Below, piece after piece: positions 37,164-47,612 of a stretch of DNA of 64,000 nucleotides; position 1 is the first letter of the stretch, and each line of letters starts with the position of its first letter. The stretch is from Tricholomella constricta (taxonomy: Eukaryota > Basidiomycota > Agaricomycetes > Agaricales > Lyophyllaceae): positions 62,001-126,000 of the forward strand of contig JAACJP010000016.1 of the NCBI GenBank assembly GCA_013368375.1, given 5' to 3'. The notes beneath the pieces are model-generated. The model saw only the letters and a list, made by a program, of their open reading frames with translations. It was not told the DNA's origin and searched no databases. The position numbers and the translations under genes are program-made.

Positions 37164-38268
37164 TCATTCTTCGAAATCGTAATCGGAAGGTAAATTGGGA
37201 TGGTCGTCCACATCAATCAGAGGATCAGCATCAACCTCCGACTCATCGCTTTCCGACCGTCCTTTCTCTGGTGTCGAATTTGGGATCATAGACATCGCCT
37301 TCTCCAAGATGTACCGCAAGCACCCCAACACAAGTGGCAACTCTCCTTGTAGGACATCAAACACCTTGCTCAGCTTGACAACCCCTTCATGCGTAATAGT
37401 CACGAAGATGTAAGAGAGGCCATCTGTCGCGACGCCATAGACCGAGGTATCACTTCGTCCTCGGTTGCTGCGTGATTGACGGAGACATGCGAGATAGACG
37501 ACGAGTTGAGTGAAAGCGTGGAAAATGGAGCCATGGAATTTGGCCTCAACGCAGAGGATGAGCGAGTGAAAGAGCCGGTTAGGAGCTTTCCTGGATGTGG
37601 TGACAATTCCAACGCCATGATCAACACGACCGGCGACAATTGTCGGTATGTTATTCACCAGGTGGGTGAATGAAACTTCGCAGTGGACTTGGACGGAATC
37701 CCAAGGTGTCGGTGTACGTCGGCCATCCGTTGACTGGGTTGACGTATTGCCTCTCTGGATGTTTTGCGTTTAAGAAGAATCGCCAACAAAAGGTCTAACC
37801 AACTCGCCATCACTGCTAAACACTCGCATAGAACCAAGTCCACACCAATTCTACATGCCGCCTGGCTCGATCGGTCATATATGTCAGTGTAGTTTTCCAT
37901 GAGCGTCACTAGAAAGGGTCACATCGTACATCTCAAAAATATCAGGGAGAAGCCTTACCAATGCATGGCGATGGTGTGAAGGTTGTGAGATCTGGCGACG
38001 CCTCAATTTCCCACCGGTGCTTTGCGCTCTGCCTCAGACCGGCCTTGTATGACAGGCCGAAGACCTTAACTGTCTCGTCAAGTGGGAAATCCTTTGCGGC
38101 CCTGCGTTCGGACGCTTCTTCAGCAGCCGCTGCAGAAAGCGCCTGATGTTTCAAATTCTTAAGAAAGTTCAGATTAACGTCGTCAGTGAGTTTGGAAGTA
38201 TTGGCGATATCGAATAGTCTTTCGAAAAGCGAGCTTATATCTGGGTCGGCTCGGGAGCGCTTTGGCAT
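37164..38268 (-). CDS. PD-(D/E)XK nuclease-like protein
   Basis: Three exons (38268-37959, 37908-37814, 37754-37164) give 331 residues. The C-terminal part carries a restriction-endonuclease-like core: AGRVDHGVGIV with Asp180, then LILCVEAKF with Glu205 and Lys207, the D...ExK pattern, followed by a Gln-containing helix (FTQLVVYLACLRQS) and YGVATDGLSYIFVTIT. The N-terminal part (PKRSRADPDISSLFERLFDI) is charged and helical, and the C-terminus is acidic. Genes of this layout are common in Agaricomycete genomes and often lie near transposons. Here a copia remnant starts roughly 130 bp upstream. Nuclease activity is inferred from the motif only. The second donor is GTGATG, the weakest part of the model. 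Confidence 0.68.
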
Positions 38269-38489
38269 GATGATCAAGGGGTTAGAGGATCAAAACAAAA
38301 AGGTGTTTTGTCCATCGAGACAAGTTCCCACGCTCGGGCCTACTGCGTCATTCCTTGACTCCGAACTGCGACTCGGACACTTTTAGCAAGTTGACTATCG
38401 GCTTACGACTATTTGTGAGTAAACACTTTAGCATGCCGCCTGCTCCCCGTCACCCTCTACCTCGGTCGGGCCTCTCCGGGCTCCCCTTT

Positions 38490-39235
38490 TCGACGCCGCA
38501 CCACCTAACGCCTGTTCTGACATCTCCGACGACGACCTTACAAATACCTTCCAACGCCTGGTTGGATCGCTCATCTATCTGGCTGTCTGCTCCCGGCCGG
38601 ACATCTCGTACGCTGCGATGGCTCTCGGCAAGTATAATAGCAAACCTTCTCGAGCACATATGCTCGCTCCGAAAGGCGTGCTTCGGTACCTAAAAGGTAC
38701 CATTGACCTTGCTCTCGGCTATGGTATATCGCTCTCTTCGGCACCTCAAGTCCACGGATTTGTGCATCGTGGTTGTGGTTTCTCTGATGCTGACTGGGCT
38801 TTTGATGAATGGGACCGACGTAGCATCTCAGGTTACTGTTTCTTTTACTTGAATGCCCTTGTTTCTTGGTCCGCGGTCGGTCAACGCACTGTCTCCCTCT
38901 CTTCCACGGAGTCCGAATACTGTGCCCTTTCGCATGCCATGAAAGAAGCACTGTGGATGCGGCGACTTCTCCTCTCCATCATCTCTTTCCCTGTCCCGAA
39001 GCCTTTTCCTCTGCTGTGTGATAATCAGGCCGCCGGCTGTATCGCCTCGTCTTCTGCGACCTCTTCACGTTCAAAGCACATCGACATTCGCTATCACTTC
39101 ATTCGCGAACACATCAATTCTGGTGACTTTTCTACAGTCTGGATTTCTACCCAGGAAATGACGGCCGACATCATGACGATTACTTTCCAAACTTTTCTGC
39201 GACATCGCAAGGGCTTAGGTCTTATTCCCCTTTAA
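38490..39235 (+). pseudogene. Copia pol fragment (RT end and RNase H)
   Basis: Open frame to the stop at 39233-39235 covering the last part of reverse transcriptase and the whole RNase H, with its acidic residues visible in SDADW, STESEY and CDNQ. It lacks the RT YVDD region and everything 5' of it, and the more distal sequence is frame-shifted, so it cannot make a functional polyprotein. Confidence 0.85.
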
Positions 39236-39297
39236 CTCTTCCTCTTCTTTCCTCGTTTTTATTTTTATTTACGATCCCTCCGACTTTGAAGGGGGTG

Positions 39298-39570
39298 TGT
39301 TGGACTTACTGTTCATCATCTCCTCGATCGTAGTACATGACTTACTCACGTGACTCGGCCACGTATACGCGCCCTCGCCATCCCTTGTACCTCAGTTGTT
39401 CACTACTACTTTGTGACACTGAGCGTACGTGCAATTCCCTCTATTTCATTACTATCTACTCATACTTACATTCTCCTAGTTCGCTATTCGCATACTAGGT
39501 ATAATATAAGTTGTTCACTACTACTTTGTGACACTGAGCTTCGCTATTCGCATACTAGGTCTGACAAACA
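39298..39570 (+). repeat. Copia 3' LTR with internal A-B-A-B duplication
   Basis: Begins TGTTGG directly after the polypurine tract and ends near GACAAACA. Inside it, unit A (starting GTTGTTCACTACTACTTTG; 39395-39424 and 39510-39539) and unit B (TTCGCTATTCGCATACTAGG; 39480-39500 and 39540-39560) each occur twice. Its right end lies about 10 bp from the stop codon of the NTO1/BRPF gene on the other strand, so it provides that gene's 3' flank. The exact right end is an estimate because no second LTR is present for comparison. Confidence 0.75.
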
Positions 39571-39580
39571 GGAACCGACT

Positions 39581-42500
39581 TCAGTCATTAGTGGTCAAGA
39601 CATCCATATGTTGTCCCTTTTCTTCGTTTTCTGCTAGATCGCTCGTTGTTTCCATTTCAGCTAAAGCCTCCCTGAAGAGAGTGCGGAACAGCGTCAGTAT
39701 AGTGAAAAAGTTATTCAGTTCAAGATCACATACTGATACGAGTCACGACACGATTCTCTCATGGTGGCGGATTTCCACTTTTGCCGAACGGAGTTGGCGG
39801 CGAGCATGTCGTCGTCCAAGGCTGTGGAAGGACGTCAATATGGACCAAATCAACTAAGTATCTCGATACTCACTGTTATCCTCGCCTAACATTCTGAGCC
39901 TTTCAAGAGGGAGATATTGCCTACATATATATGAGGCTTTCATCCAAGGCCTTAGGCCATTTGACGTACCATGATTTGCTCTTGTCAAAAAATTGCAAAA
40001 TATGGATGACATTTTTCCGCTTCTGACGGGTGTCCAAACAATTCCGCAGGACCTGGGGCGGCACCGCCGGATCGTTATCCTCATAGATGACGGCAGGCCA
40101 CCACGGATAGGTGTCTGAAAATAATTCGTGAGCACCTTCAATTCACATAAGGTTACGAAGTCCTTACCCGCTTTCGCCCAAACTGTAAAAACAGGAGAAA
40201 CGGGAAAGTCAGCTTACACAGTGTATGAACAGGACGCGTGGAGATACAGACCGAGAGTGCCACCTTCAAGCATCCTACCATCCGTCAGCACGACCTGACC
40301 AAGCCCATCCGCTGAGTCGATGACCGGTACGGAGGCTGCTGCACGACCCCGACCCCGTTTCTTAGATCTCCCGGGCACAGATATCGTACGCGGGGCCGCT
40401 TCACTCCCAAAGTCACTCAGTGAACTCAAATCCGAATCTGCATCCTGGCTCTTCTTTCTACGCAGCGCGCGGGAAGGACCCGCAGCCGATGTTGGACGGG
40501 GCGGTGCCAAGGACAGTGTTGCTCTTCCGGGAGTACCGGGACCCGTCAGGGCAGCGGCGGCTGCCTGTTCAGCCATACGTTTTTCTTTCTCTTCCTTCCT
40601 CCGGAGGGTCTTTAGTCGGCGAATAGCAGGCGTATCCAACTCCTCGAGGACAATTGTCCCGTTCTCCATCTGGACGACTTGCACCGGTGGTAGGGGTGGA
40701 GGTGGGGGCAGAGAAGCATCACTCTCGAGGACAGAGCTAGAATGTGGTGGGCGTCGAGATCGCATCGTGGACAGAGGAGTATATGAGGGAGTTCCTGCAG
40801 ATGCTAAGTCCACCTCCATAGGCACGTCGTTCGTCGAGGATTCGAGTTCAAACGAGACGAATTCTTCGAGAGCCTGGTTCTCTGAAGCGGCAGTGCTGTC
40901 AACCGACAAACGGGACGGGCCAGCATCTGCGTCAGATGCGGTCAGCACACGGAAAAAATGAAATGGAAGACGAGGCCATAAATTTTTACCTGTTCGCGCC
41001 CGCTTCCAGGGCCTCGGCGCAACACTAACACTCTGTCTATCAACAGGCGCCGCCCTGCCACCGCGCCGCTGCTCCGGAGGAAGGATCCATCCCATATTGA
41101 ACATCTTGAACGACTGCTGATTATCGACGCTGTCCACCAACGGCAACAAATCGGTCGGAGGAGCGACACTCGTCGATGCGCGTTTCTTCTGCCGACCTCG
41201 TTTAGATGCGCTAGCCGAACTCTCAGGCGCCGACTCCGGAGTTGCCTCCTTCGACGGCCGAACGTCTTCGGAAAGCTCCCTTGTCGGCTCTTCAGTTTTC
41301 GCCTCAAGTAGCGGTACTATACTCTCTAACTCTGGCTCGACCGCCGCCGCCGCCATCGCGCGCGTCGTCCGTGGCTTAGTTGTGGACTCTAGTGCCTCCT
41401 TGTCGGCTTCCATGGCTGCAACTGCAGCAGCAACAGCCGCCGCCTCTCGTTCCTGCTTCCTCTTGAGATATTCCGCCTTCCGATCGCGCTTTACCTTGGG
41501 TGGCTTGGGAGGAGGGGGTGTCGGCGGAGGCGGCGGTGGCTTCGCCCTCGGAAGTTCAAAGCTAAACAGGGATGCCAATGGCGTGTCTGCCAACACCAAA
41601 TCTATATCGTCCTTGATGGCGTCCGTGGACAAAAGGAGTTCCAATAATTCCAACGGTGGTTCCAAGTCGCCGATCGGGGCGAGCGCGTCTGGTGTGCCAT
41701 CACTAACGTTGTTGTTGACGGATAACTGGCGAAGGCCCTCGAGGATGGGGCCAGCGGCAGTCTGTATCCTTAAGGCTGTCTTGTGGAAGGGAGTACCCGG
41801 CTTGTTGTACAGGATCGCATTATCGATGACGAGATCGATATCATTCTGGAGCAAGACCAACGGATGTCAGCTTTCAAAGACGAAATCAGAAAGATGTACC
41901 TTGAATGCTTGAAAATCCCAGTACTCATGCTTGTCCAGCTTGGTTTCAATTATCGTCCAGCACATGGGCTTCTTGATTATGTCAAAGTAATCAGGGACAT
42001 CCGCTTTAGAGACCGGATTTCTGAAGAATTCCTGGCGATCGAGACTGCGCGTAATTTTTCAGAACACATGTCACTTTTAGTAACAGGATAACAAGCACAC
42101 ACCCAGTAATCCGGTCGAAGGCGGCACGGAGACGCCTCGAATGAATCAGAAGACTACTTTCGAGGACGTCGTATATGGCGCGGGCCTGTTCCAGCTTCCA
42201 CTTCTCGCGTTTCTTGGCGGAGAACGTCAAGTCCCTAAGGCCTTCCATATCATATAGAAGGTGGTTTAATTGCTATAATCCCAAACGTATGCACAATAAA
42301 CGTCCCAGGTCGAATAAAGGGAAGCGGAAACGCACATCGAGTTTCATGAGCTTCTCCTCATCCGTTTGTACCTTTCCACCGGCGTTCGCAGTCCACGGCT
42401 CCAAATGTAGTCGCTTGAGGAGCGGCGCGCCCCGCCGTGCTTCCCGCTTTAAACTCCAATACCGGCACATCATCTGGAGCGTCGGGATGCGCTTGCTGAT

Positions 42501-44039
42501 CTTGAACCGCCGAACGTAATACTCAATGCGCGTCACGACGATGGCGGGGACCAGCGGTGGGCCGGGTTTGTACGTTTTGGCGTAGGCTCGTGCGGATTTG
42601 GAGAGCTTCGCATTGTGGCTGGGACTCTCTTCCAGCGCCTCGTCCGCTGCGAGGGCGGCCGCACGGATCTCTTGCTGCTCCTTCTGCATGGAATGATGAG
42701 GTTGATGTTGGGGCGCGGTGGAAAGGGATACCTACGGGCAGATGGCGGTCGCAGAAGCAGGTGAGGGTCATTGGTTCGGCACCTTGTGCACCCTTCATGG
42801 GCAGCAGCAGTCTTTCTTTGCGAGCACAGGTCGCATGAAACGCCAAGAAGCAGGACGTCTTTGCGCATTGGATGCATGCGCCCTCTCGAATCTCGCAAAC
42901 ATAACATTTCTGGAGATGTGTCGATAAGTAAGGAATTGTGTTTGGCAGGCGATGAACAATGGACGCACAAGTTTCCAGCGCTGTTTCGAGATTTTATCCA
43001 CTCCGGTGATTGGCTCCATGAACACGTCATTTGCAACTCGCGTTTCTGGAACCCAGATGGCACACAAAAGGTGAACCCAATCTCCGTGAATCGTCTGCTT
43101 GAACGCGCCGCCTTCATTTGGACACAGTATGCAGGACTTACAACATGGATTCGTCAAGCGATAGAAGTTTGAAGACGAACGAGTCACGCACCACTGGGTT
43201 TTCTGGAGAAACGGTACATTTTCTACATAGCCACTGGCCTTCAGGGATGTATGGAACACCATAGCAATCTGGGAACGTATCTTTAGCATTCACTTCGACT
43301 GCCTTGAGTGGTATGTGTATTGCACGCACCTTGATGAACAGCGAGATTGCACCCATCACAAAACACAATGGCGTTGCTGTTCTCGCCTTCCGCGTCATCG
43401 CAGATAGCACAGGTCGAGTCCTCGGAGGGCAGCGCAAGATCGGGTTTTGTGATATTCTTAGTCTTTGGAGGAAAGACAATTATGAGTTAAGGACGAGTGG
43501 CGTTTAGAGGGTACTCAGGTACTCACCAGGTCAAACCACTCCTTCTCCAGACGGTCCATGACAACCTCGAACAGCTCGTACGATATTTGGGTCATCTGTT
43601 CTTTCCTTCGTTCGCGATTGAGGGCGTCCAGCCATTCTTTATCTGTACAATCGTTCAATCACACGCGAGGGAAAAAAGACGCGCCCGGACAGACCTTGCT
43701 CGTCCATATCATACTCGACCTGTTTCGCAAGCTCGCTCTCCAAGGGTTCTGAGGGTCTTCATCAGAGAAATTCTTGATTGCGTGCGCGAGTAGGCGAACC
43801 AATATGCCTGATATACGAGTCTGGTCTTTGAAATTCGGAGAAATCGTTGTCTGCGGGTGTGCCGAGGTCGTCAGATGTCTTTCACATGTGGTGAAAGTCA
43901 GAAAATACTTACATCCAAAAGCCCTGGCCTGGCCATCATGAACTCCACAGGGTTGTGTAGAGACGTCGTCTTGGATCTTCTGGAATGAGACCTTGGGCAG
44001 CGATGAGAGAGGGGGAGAAGCGTGACCACCGCGAGCCAT
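39581..44039 (-). CDS. NTO1: NTO1/BRPF-type scaffold: PHD-knuckle-PHD, bromodomain, PWWP
   Basis: A gene of many short exons, roughly 1,100-1,150 residues. N-terminus: [17 protein letters not shown] and [18 protein letters not shown], the EPC-like region of BRPF proteins. A PHD finger follows ([45 protein letters not shown]), then a zinc knuckle and extended PHD ([49 protein letters not shown]). After a basic helical region comes a bromodomain ([39 protein letters not shown]). A long disordered Pro/Ala/Glu linker leads to a PWWP domain ([18 protein letters not shown]). BRPF/Nto1 proteins hold MYST acetyltransferase complexes on histone H3 and read methylated and acetylated tails in the nucleus. 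The last exons are my reconstruction (ending [13 protein letters not shown]). One PWWP exon is 15 nt (40182-40168). Confidence 0.9.
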
Positions 44040-44272
44040 TTTTTGTGTTCAACAAGGATCGGGGTCAATAGTGGATCAAGTAATGGCAATTCTCATTCGC
44101 AAAGATTACACGTTGATAGAGGAAGGTGAGCAGGTTGGACGTTGGCTCAGAGAGCAACACGTGAGAAATTCACCTTGACCTTGGATTCAAGTTGGATATC
44201 GGATGCCCAAGCTCAAGGCTTCCTCTTTCACACAACTGATCACTCGCGCTGACGCGCATATAGCCACCTCAA
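44040..44272. promoter_or_regulatory. Bidirectional promoter, NTO1/BRPF and cyclin-like gene
   Basis: Only 233 bp separate the ATG of the BRPF-type gene (minus) from the ATG of the cyclin-box-like gene (plus), so both promoters must share it. No TATA box is obvious. Confidence 0.6.
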
Positions 44273-47267
44273 ATGACGACTTCGAGCCCCCCGCCGTTGT
44301 CTAGCAGCCCCCAGGACCTTTGGTCATCTAGCTCGCCCATATCTGATCGTTCAACGCGCTCACGGTGGTCCAGTGGCTCGGCGGAGTCTATCACGACGGC
44401 CAACACTAGCACGGACATGCATGCGAGCATCACAGAGGACTATTTTACGCGTCGTCTATATGAACTGCTTCTCCGCGTAAAGCGCCAGCAGGAGACCGAG
44501 TCCAGCACGCTCGAGGCCGAGGCAAAGAGTGGTCAACGAGATGGGGCCGACGGGGACAAGGACCACTTGACATGTAGATCATCGTCGCCCACATTGAGCT
44601 TTCGATTGTGCAGCAATGCCGAAAATACTGGCCATCAATCTCGCTCGGACAATACATGCACTCAAGGGGCTACAGCCCATCTTGCGGTAGACTTCAGCCC
44701 GTATCTTCAAATAGACACCTGGACAACTGCGAACCCATTCTACAATACCCTTTCATCTTTGTCTAATGCTCATGCCTCGGACTGCAGTTTCTCTCAGTCA
44801 GGTCAGGAGACTGAAACAGCTATGGACACAGACACCGAAACAGGTCTCTCCACTCTCGTCTTCGCCTCGCCCACATTCGACAATACATCTCCTATAGAAC
44901 GGACCACCCTATTTTGTTCAGGATACAGCTACAGACTCATCCAGCGCGCTACATCCTACCGCCGGGCCCGCGAACGGTCACTTTCGAAGGAGAATCTCGC
45001 AGCATCGGACGCCGATACAGAGCCACCTCGCAAGCGGCCTAAGATCTTAACGCGTACCTCTACGCATTTACGACTACGCACGAAACTCTCCCGTGTACCG
45101 GCTAGTATACGCCGTGCGGAATCGTTAAGGTCCGTCCACGACGATGACCATAACAAAGACGAAGAGGAAGCAGGAATGAAAAATGAGCAAGACAACCAGA
45201 AAGAGGTGACTTTGAGCGCATATATTACTCGCTGTTCTCACATTTATCATCGTCATATGTCCTTTAGAACCTTCGCCCAGTTGTAGGTGGAAGCGACGCC
45301 CCGACCGCCCCTGCCTCGCTTGGCGATACAAATACACAGATTAAGGACTCTGACCTTCAGAACGTCCCGACACGCAGTCTGAAGAAGCCGACACTTGGGC
45401 GCGTTCCCGTCATCGCCCCGCCCGTATTTCTTCCACTGCCGTCGACGGAGCCGCCGGCGCGGATACGTATCAGATGTCTATTGGAGCGGGAGGCGGAGTT
45501 GCGCGCTGAGATGGGTTTTGGAGTTCAGGATAATTATCAGAGTCGGAACTTGAAGGAGGATTGGGCCAGGGAAGGGGAAAAGGAGTTGAGGGGCCGGGTC
45601 GTACGATGGATCTTGGAGGTGAGTTCTAGTCTAAGTCAGTGAACATTGAGTTTACGATCTTGCCTCAAGGTTCTCCCACTAGGTAGTATGGCTTCCGATC
45701 ATGACTGTGGGCATTCGGCTTCGGGTTCTCAAGATGAAGATGATGGAGAATCCGAGGTCTCTCCTGTTAGGACTCAAGCATCAGCCGGTGGAAGCAGCAG
45801 AAGTTCGAACTCAGGATCCAGCACTGCCTCTCGTCGATCCTACTCAACCGACACCAGCTCTACATCCGGCTCTAGTTCCACTATAACGGTCACTGCGTCC
45901 TTGCCAAGTACAACCCGGAGCATAAGTATAACCCCGCGCATCAACCTCTACGCCTACGCCTCCTCGTCCTCTTCCTCTTCATCCCTGTCCTCTGCCGCTT
46001 CGTTTGCAACTTCATACCCTCCGAATTTACGTGACCAGCTTGCTACATCCCCGCAGACGCGTTTCCATGCGGCATACCTTTTCCACCGGTTCTTTCACGC
46101 TGTCTCTGCGCCTAGCCTAAAAGCTGGAGTGGAGGTTGCGGGGCCGAGTGGGTTTGTATTCGGCGCGGAGCTGGATCGGGAAGGGATGGAGCTCGTGACT
46201 TGGGATGTCGGGGTAGCGTGTTTAGCGTTAGGTGTCAAGGTCTCGTGCCCTCTTCTTTTTCTGTTCTTCTTTCGGTGCTCGAAGCTGATGATTATGTGTG
46301 CGTGCCCTGGCTGCAGTACCACCGCGACTTCCTGCACCCGCTCATCCCGGTGTATGCGTATGAGTTTGGGGCGATTGCGCCTCACGGGCCGGTGGCATAC
46401 GAAGATCTCGAGGTGCCTGGCTTCCTCCTCCTCCTCCATTTAAACCCCTCTCTATCCAGATCGCACGTTGATCACTCATTGCCTGTTACTGCTACTAGAC
46501 CGCACACCGTGATGTCCTCTGTGCGCTCTCGTACCGCCTCGGCGACACTCCCCACGCGCTTCTCTCGGAGCTTTGGGTCGCTCTGCCTACGCTGCAGCGC
46601 GTCCTCCGAGAAGACCAGGAGCAAGACAGGAACTGCTGGAACTCTGTGCAGCGCGAGACATGGCGCCTGCTATTGTGTGCGGTGCTAGGTGAGCCTGGCC
46701 TGTTCCTCTTCTCTCTTCGATCTATTTTCTCTCTCCTCCTCCCTTCCCTATTTTTTTCGCTCTCTCTTTGGTCGATGCGGAGGTGCTAGCGTCGGACACG
46801 CACCTGACATCAGACATCTAATGGACGCTGACTTGGCGCACCTTGAAGAACCGGACGTCCTGTACTTCCCGCTCTCGCTGCTGACAGCCACCGCCTTCCT
46901 CCACGGCCTGCACACGGTGCTGCGGAGGCGCGACGCGGACACCGCGCCGTGGTACGTCTACGATCTGTGCTCCCCGGTGGCGACGAAACCCGGAATGGGG
47001 ATGGGGAAGGCGGAGCGCGAGGTTAGGGACGTGAGGAGGGATGTGGTGGGGCTGTTGGGTGTGTCAGAGGTGAGCGGAGCGTCCGTCCTTGTTTTTGAAT
47101 TGTCTTCTTTGATCAACTGCTCTCCGTGTGAGCTGCGCGATTTCAAGGGTGCGCTCCGTGTATCGTAACATTGACCGCCTTCTCCTTGCTTTTTCTGCCA
47201 GGAGGCGATGGAGCACTGTCGAGTGTGGTTGATGCGGGTACATATGGCTGTGGGGCGTGTCGCTTGA
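44273..47267 (+). CDS. Cyclin-box-like protein
   Basis: Seven exons (44273-45205, 45268-45618, 45670-46239, 46317-46412, 46499-46688, 46783-47069, 47202-47267) give 830 residues. The first half is Ser/Thr-rich and disordered, with basic patches (EPPRKRPKIL) that could be nuclear localisation signals. A cyclin-box-like helical region follows (TRFHAAYLFHRFFHAVS, ELVTWDVGVACLALGVK, YHRDFLHPLIPVYAYEFGAI, AHRDVLCALSYRLGDTPHAL), continuing through WRLLLCAVLGASVGHAPDIR and FPLSLLTATAFLHGL. The pattern resembles a cyclin N-box plus C-box, but the usual MRAIL motif is not evident, so partner and function are open. The second acceptor (45267) was chosen over a nearby AG because only it keeps the frame. 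It shares a short promoter with the BRPF gene. Confidence 0.72.
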
Positions 47268-47612
47268 CTGTGGTTTCTGGATTTTGTTGCTCTTCGGTGC
47301 TTTTTGTCGATTCGTTTTTGGGATGCTCTGTATTTCGCTGCCACGGTTTGTTTTATCGCATGTGTGGTGCTGTCATTTGATGTTGCTTTGTTGTAATGCA
47401 TGCTTGTAGTAACGTCTTCTGCCGTGTCCCTGTTACCCCGAGGAATAAAAATCGTTTTCACCCACTGTCGTCGCTCATGAGCGGATTATCGCCTTGCGAG
47501 TAAGGCCCCTGATTCAAATGTCCTATACACGAAATTTAAAAGAACGGCCACCAAGGTCCAAAGTCATGCAACGAATCTAAACCAGACTAATAATACAACT
47601 GCAAGACAGCGC
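47268..47612. other. Convergent 3' intergenic region
   Basis: 345 bp between the stops of two convergent genes, with an AATAAA at 47445-47450 that could serve polyadenylation of the plus-strand gene. No gene seen. Confidence 0.5.

Larger units (their letters stand above)
38400..39570 (+). mobile_element. Truncated Ty1/copia LTR retrotransposon (pol 3' end plus 3' LTR)
   Basis: From about 38490 to 39235 one frame encodes the end of copia pol: NTFQRLVGSLIYLAVCSRPD and VLRYLKGTIDLALGYG from reverse transcriptase, then RNase H (FSDADWAFDEWDRRSISGY, SLSSTESEYCALSHAMKEAL, CDNQAAG, KHIDIRYHFIREHI). A stop at 39233 is followed by a polypurine tract (GAAGGGGGTG, ending 39297) and an LTR. Upstream of 38490 the similarity continues only in another frame, so there is a frameshift, and gag, protease, integrase and the 5' LTR are absent. 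It is a dead, 5'-truncated copy. Confidence 0.88.

Noticed and set aside
40320..40961. 213-codon plus-strand frame opposite the NTO1/BRPF linker
   Set aside because: It is the antisense of the disordered Pro/Ala/Glu linker of a well-supported gene, without a domain of its own.
47461..47540. Possible tRNA because of a GATTCAAAT stretch resembling a B box
   Set aside because: No A box and no cloverleaf pairing around it. I found no convincing tRNA or rRNA anywhere in the window.
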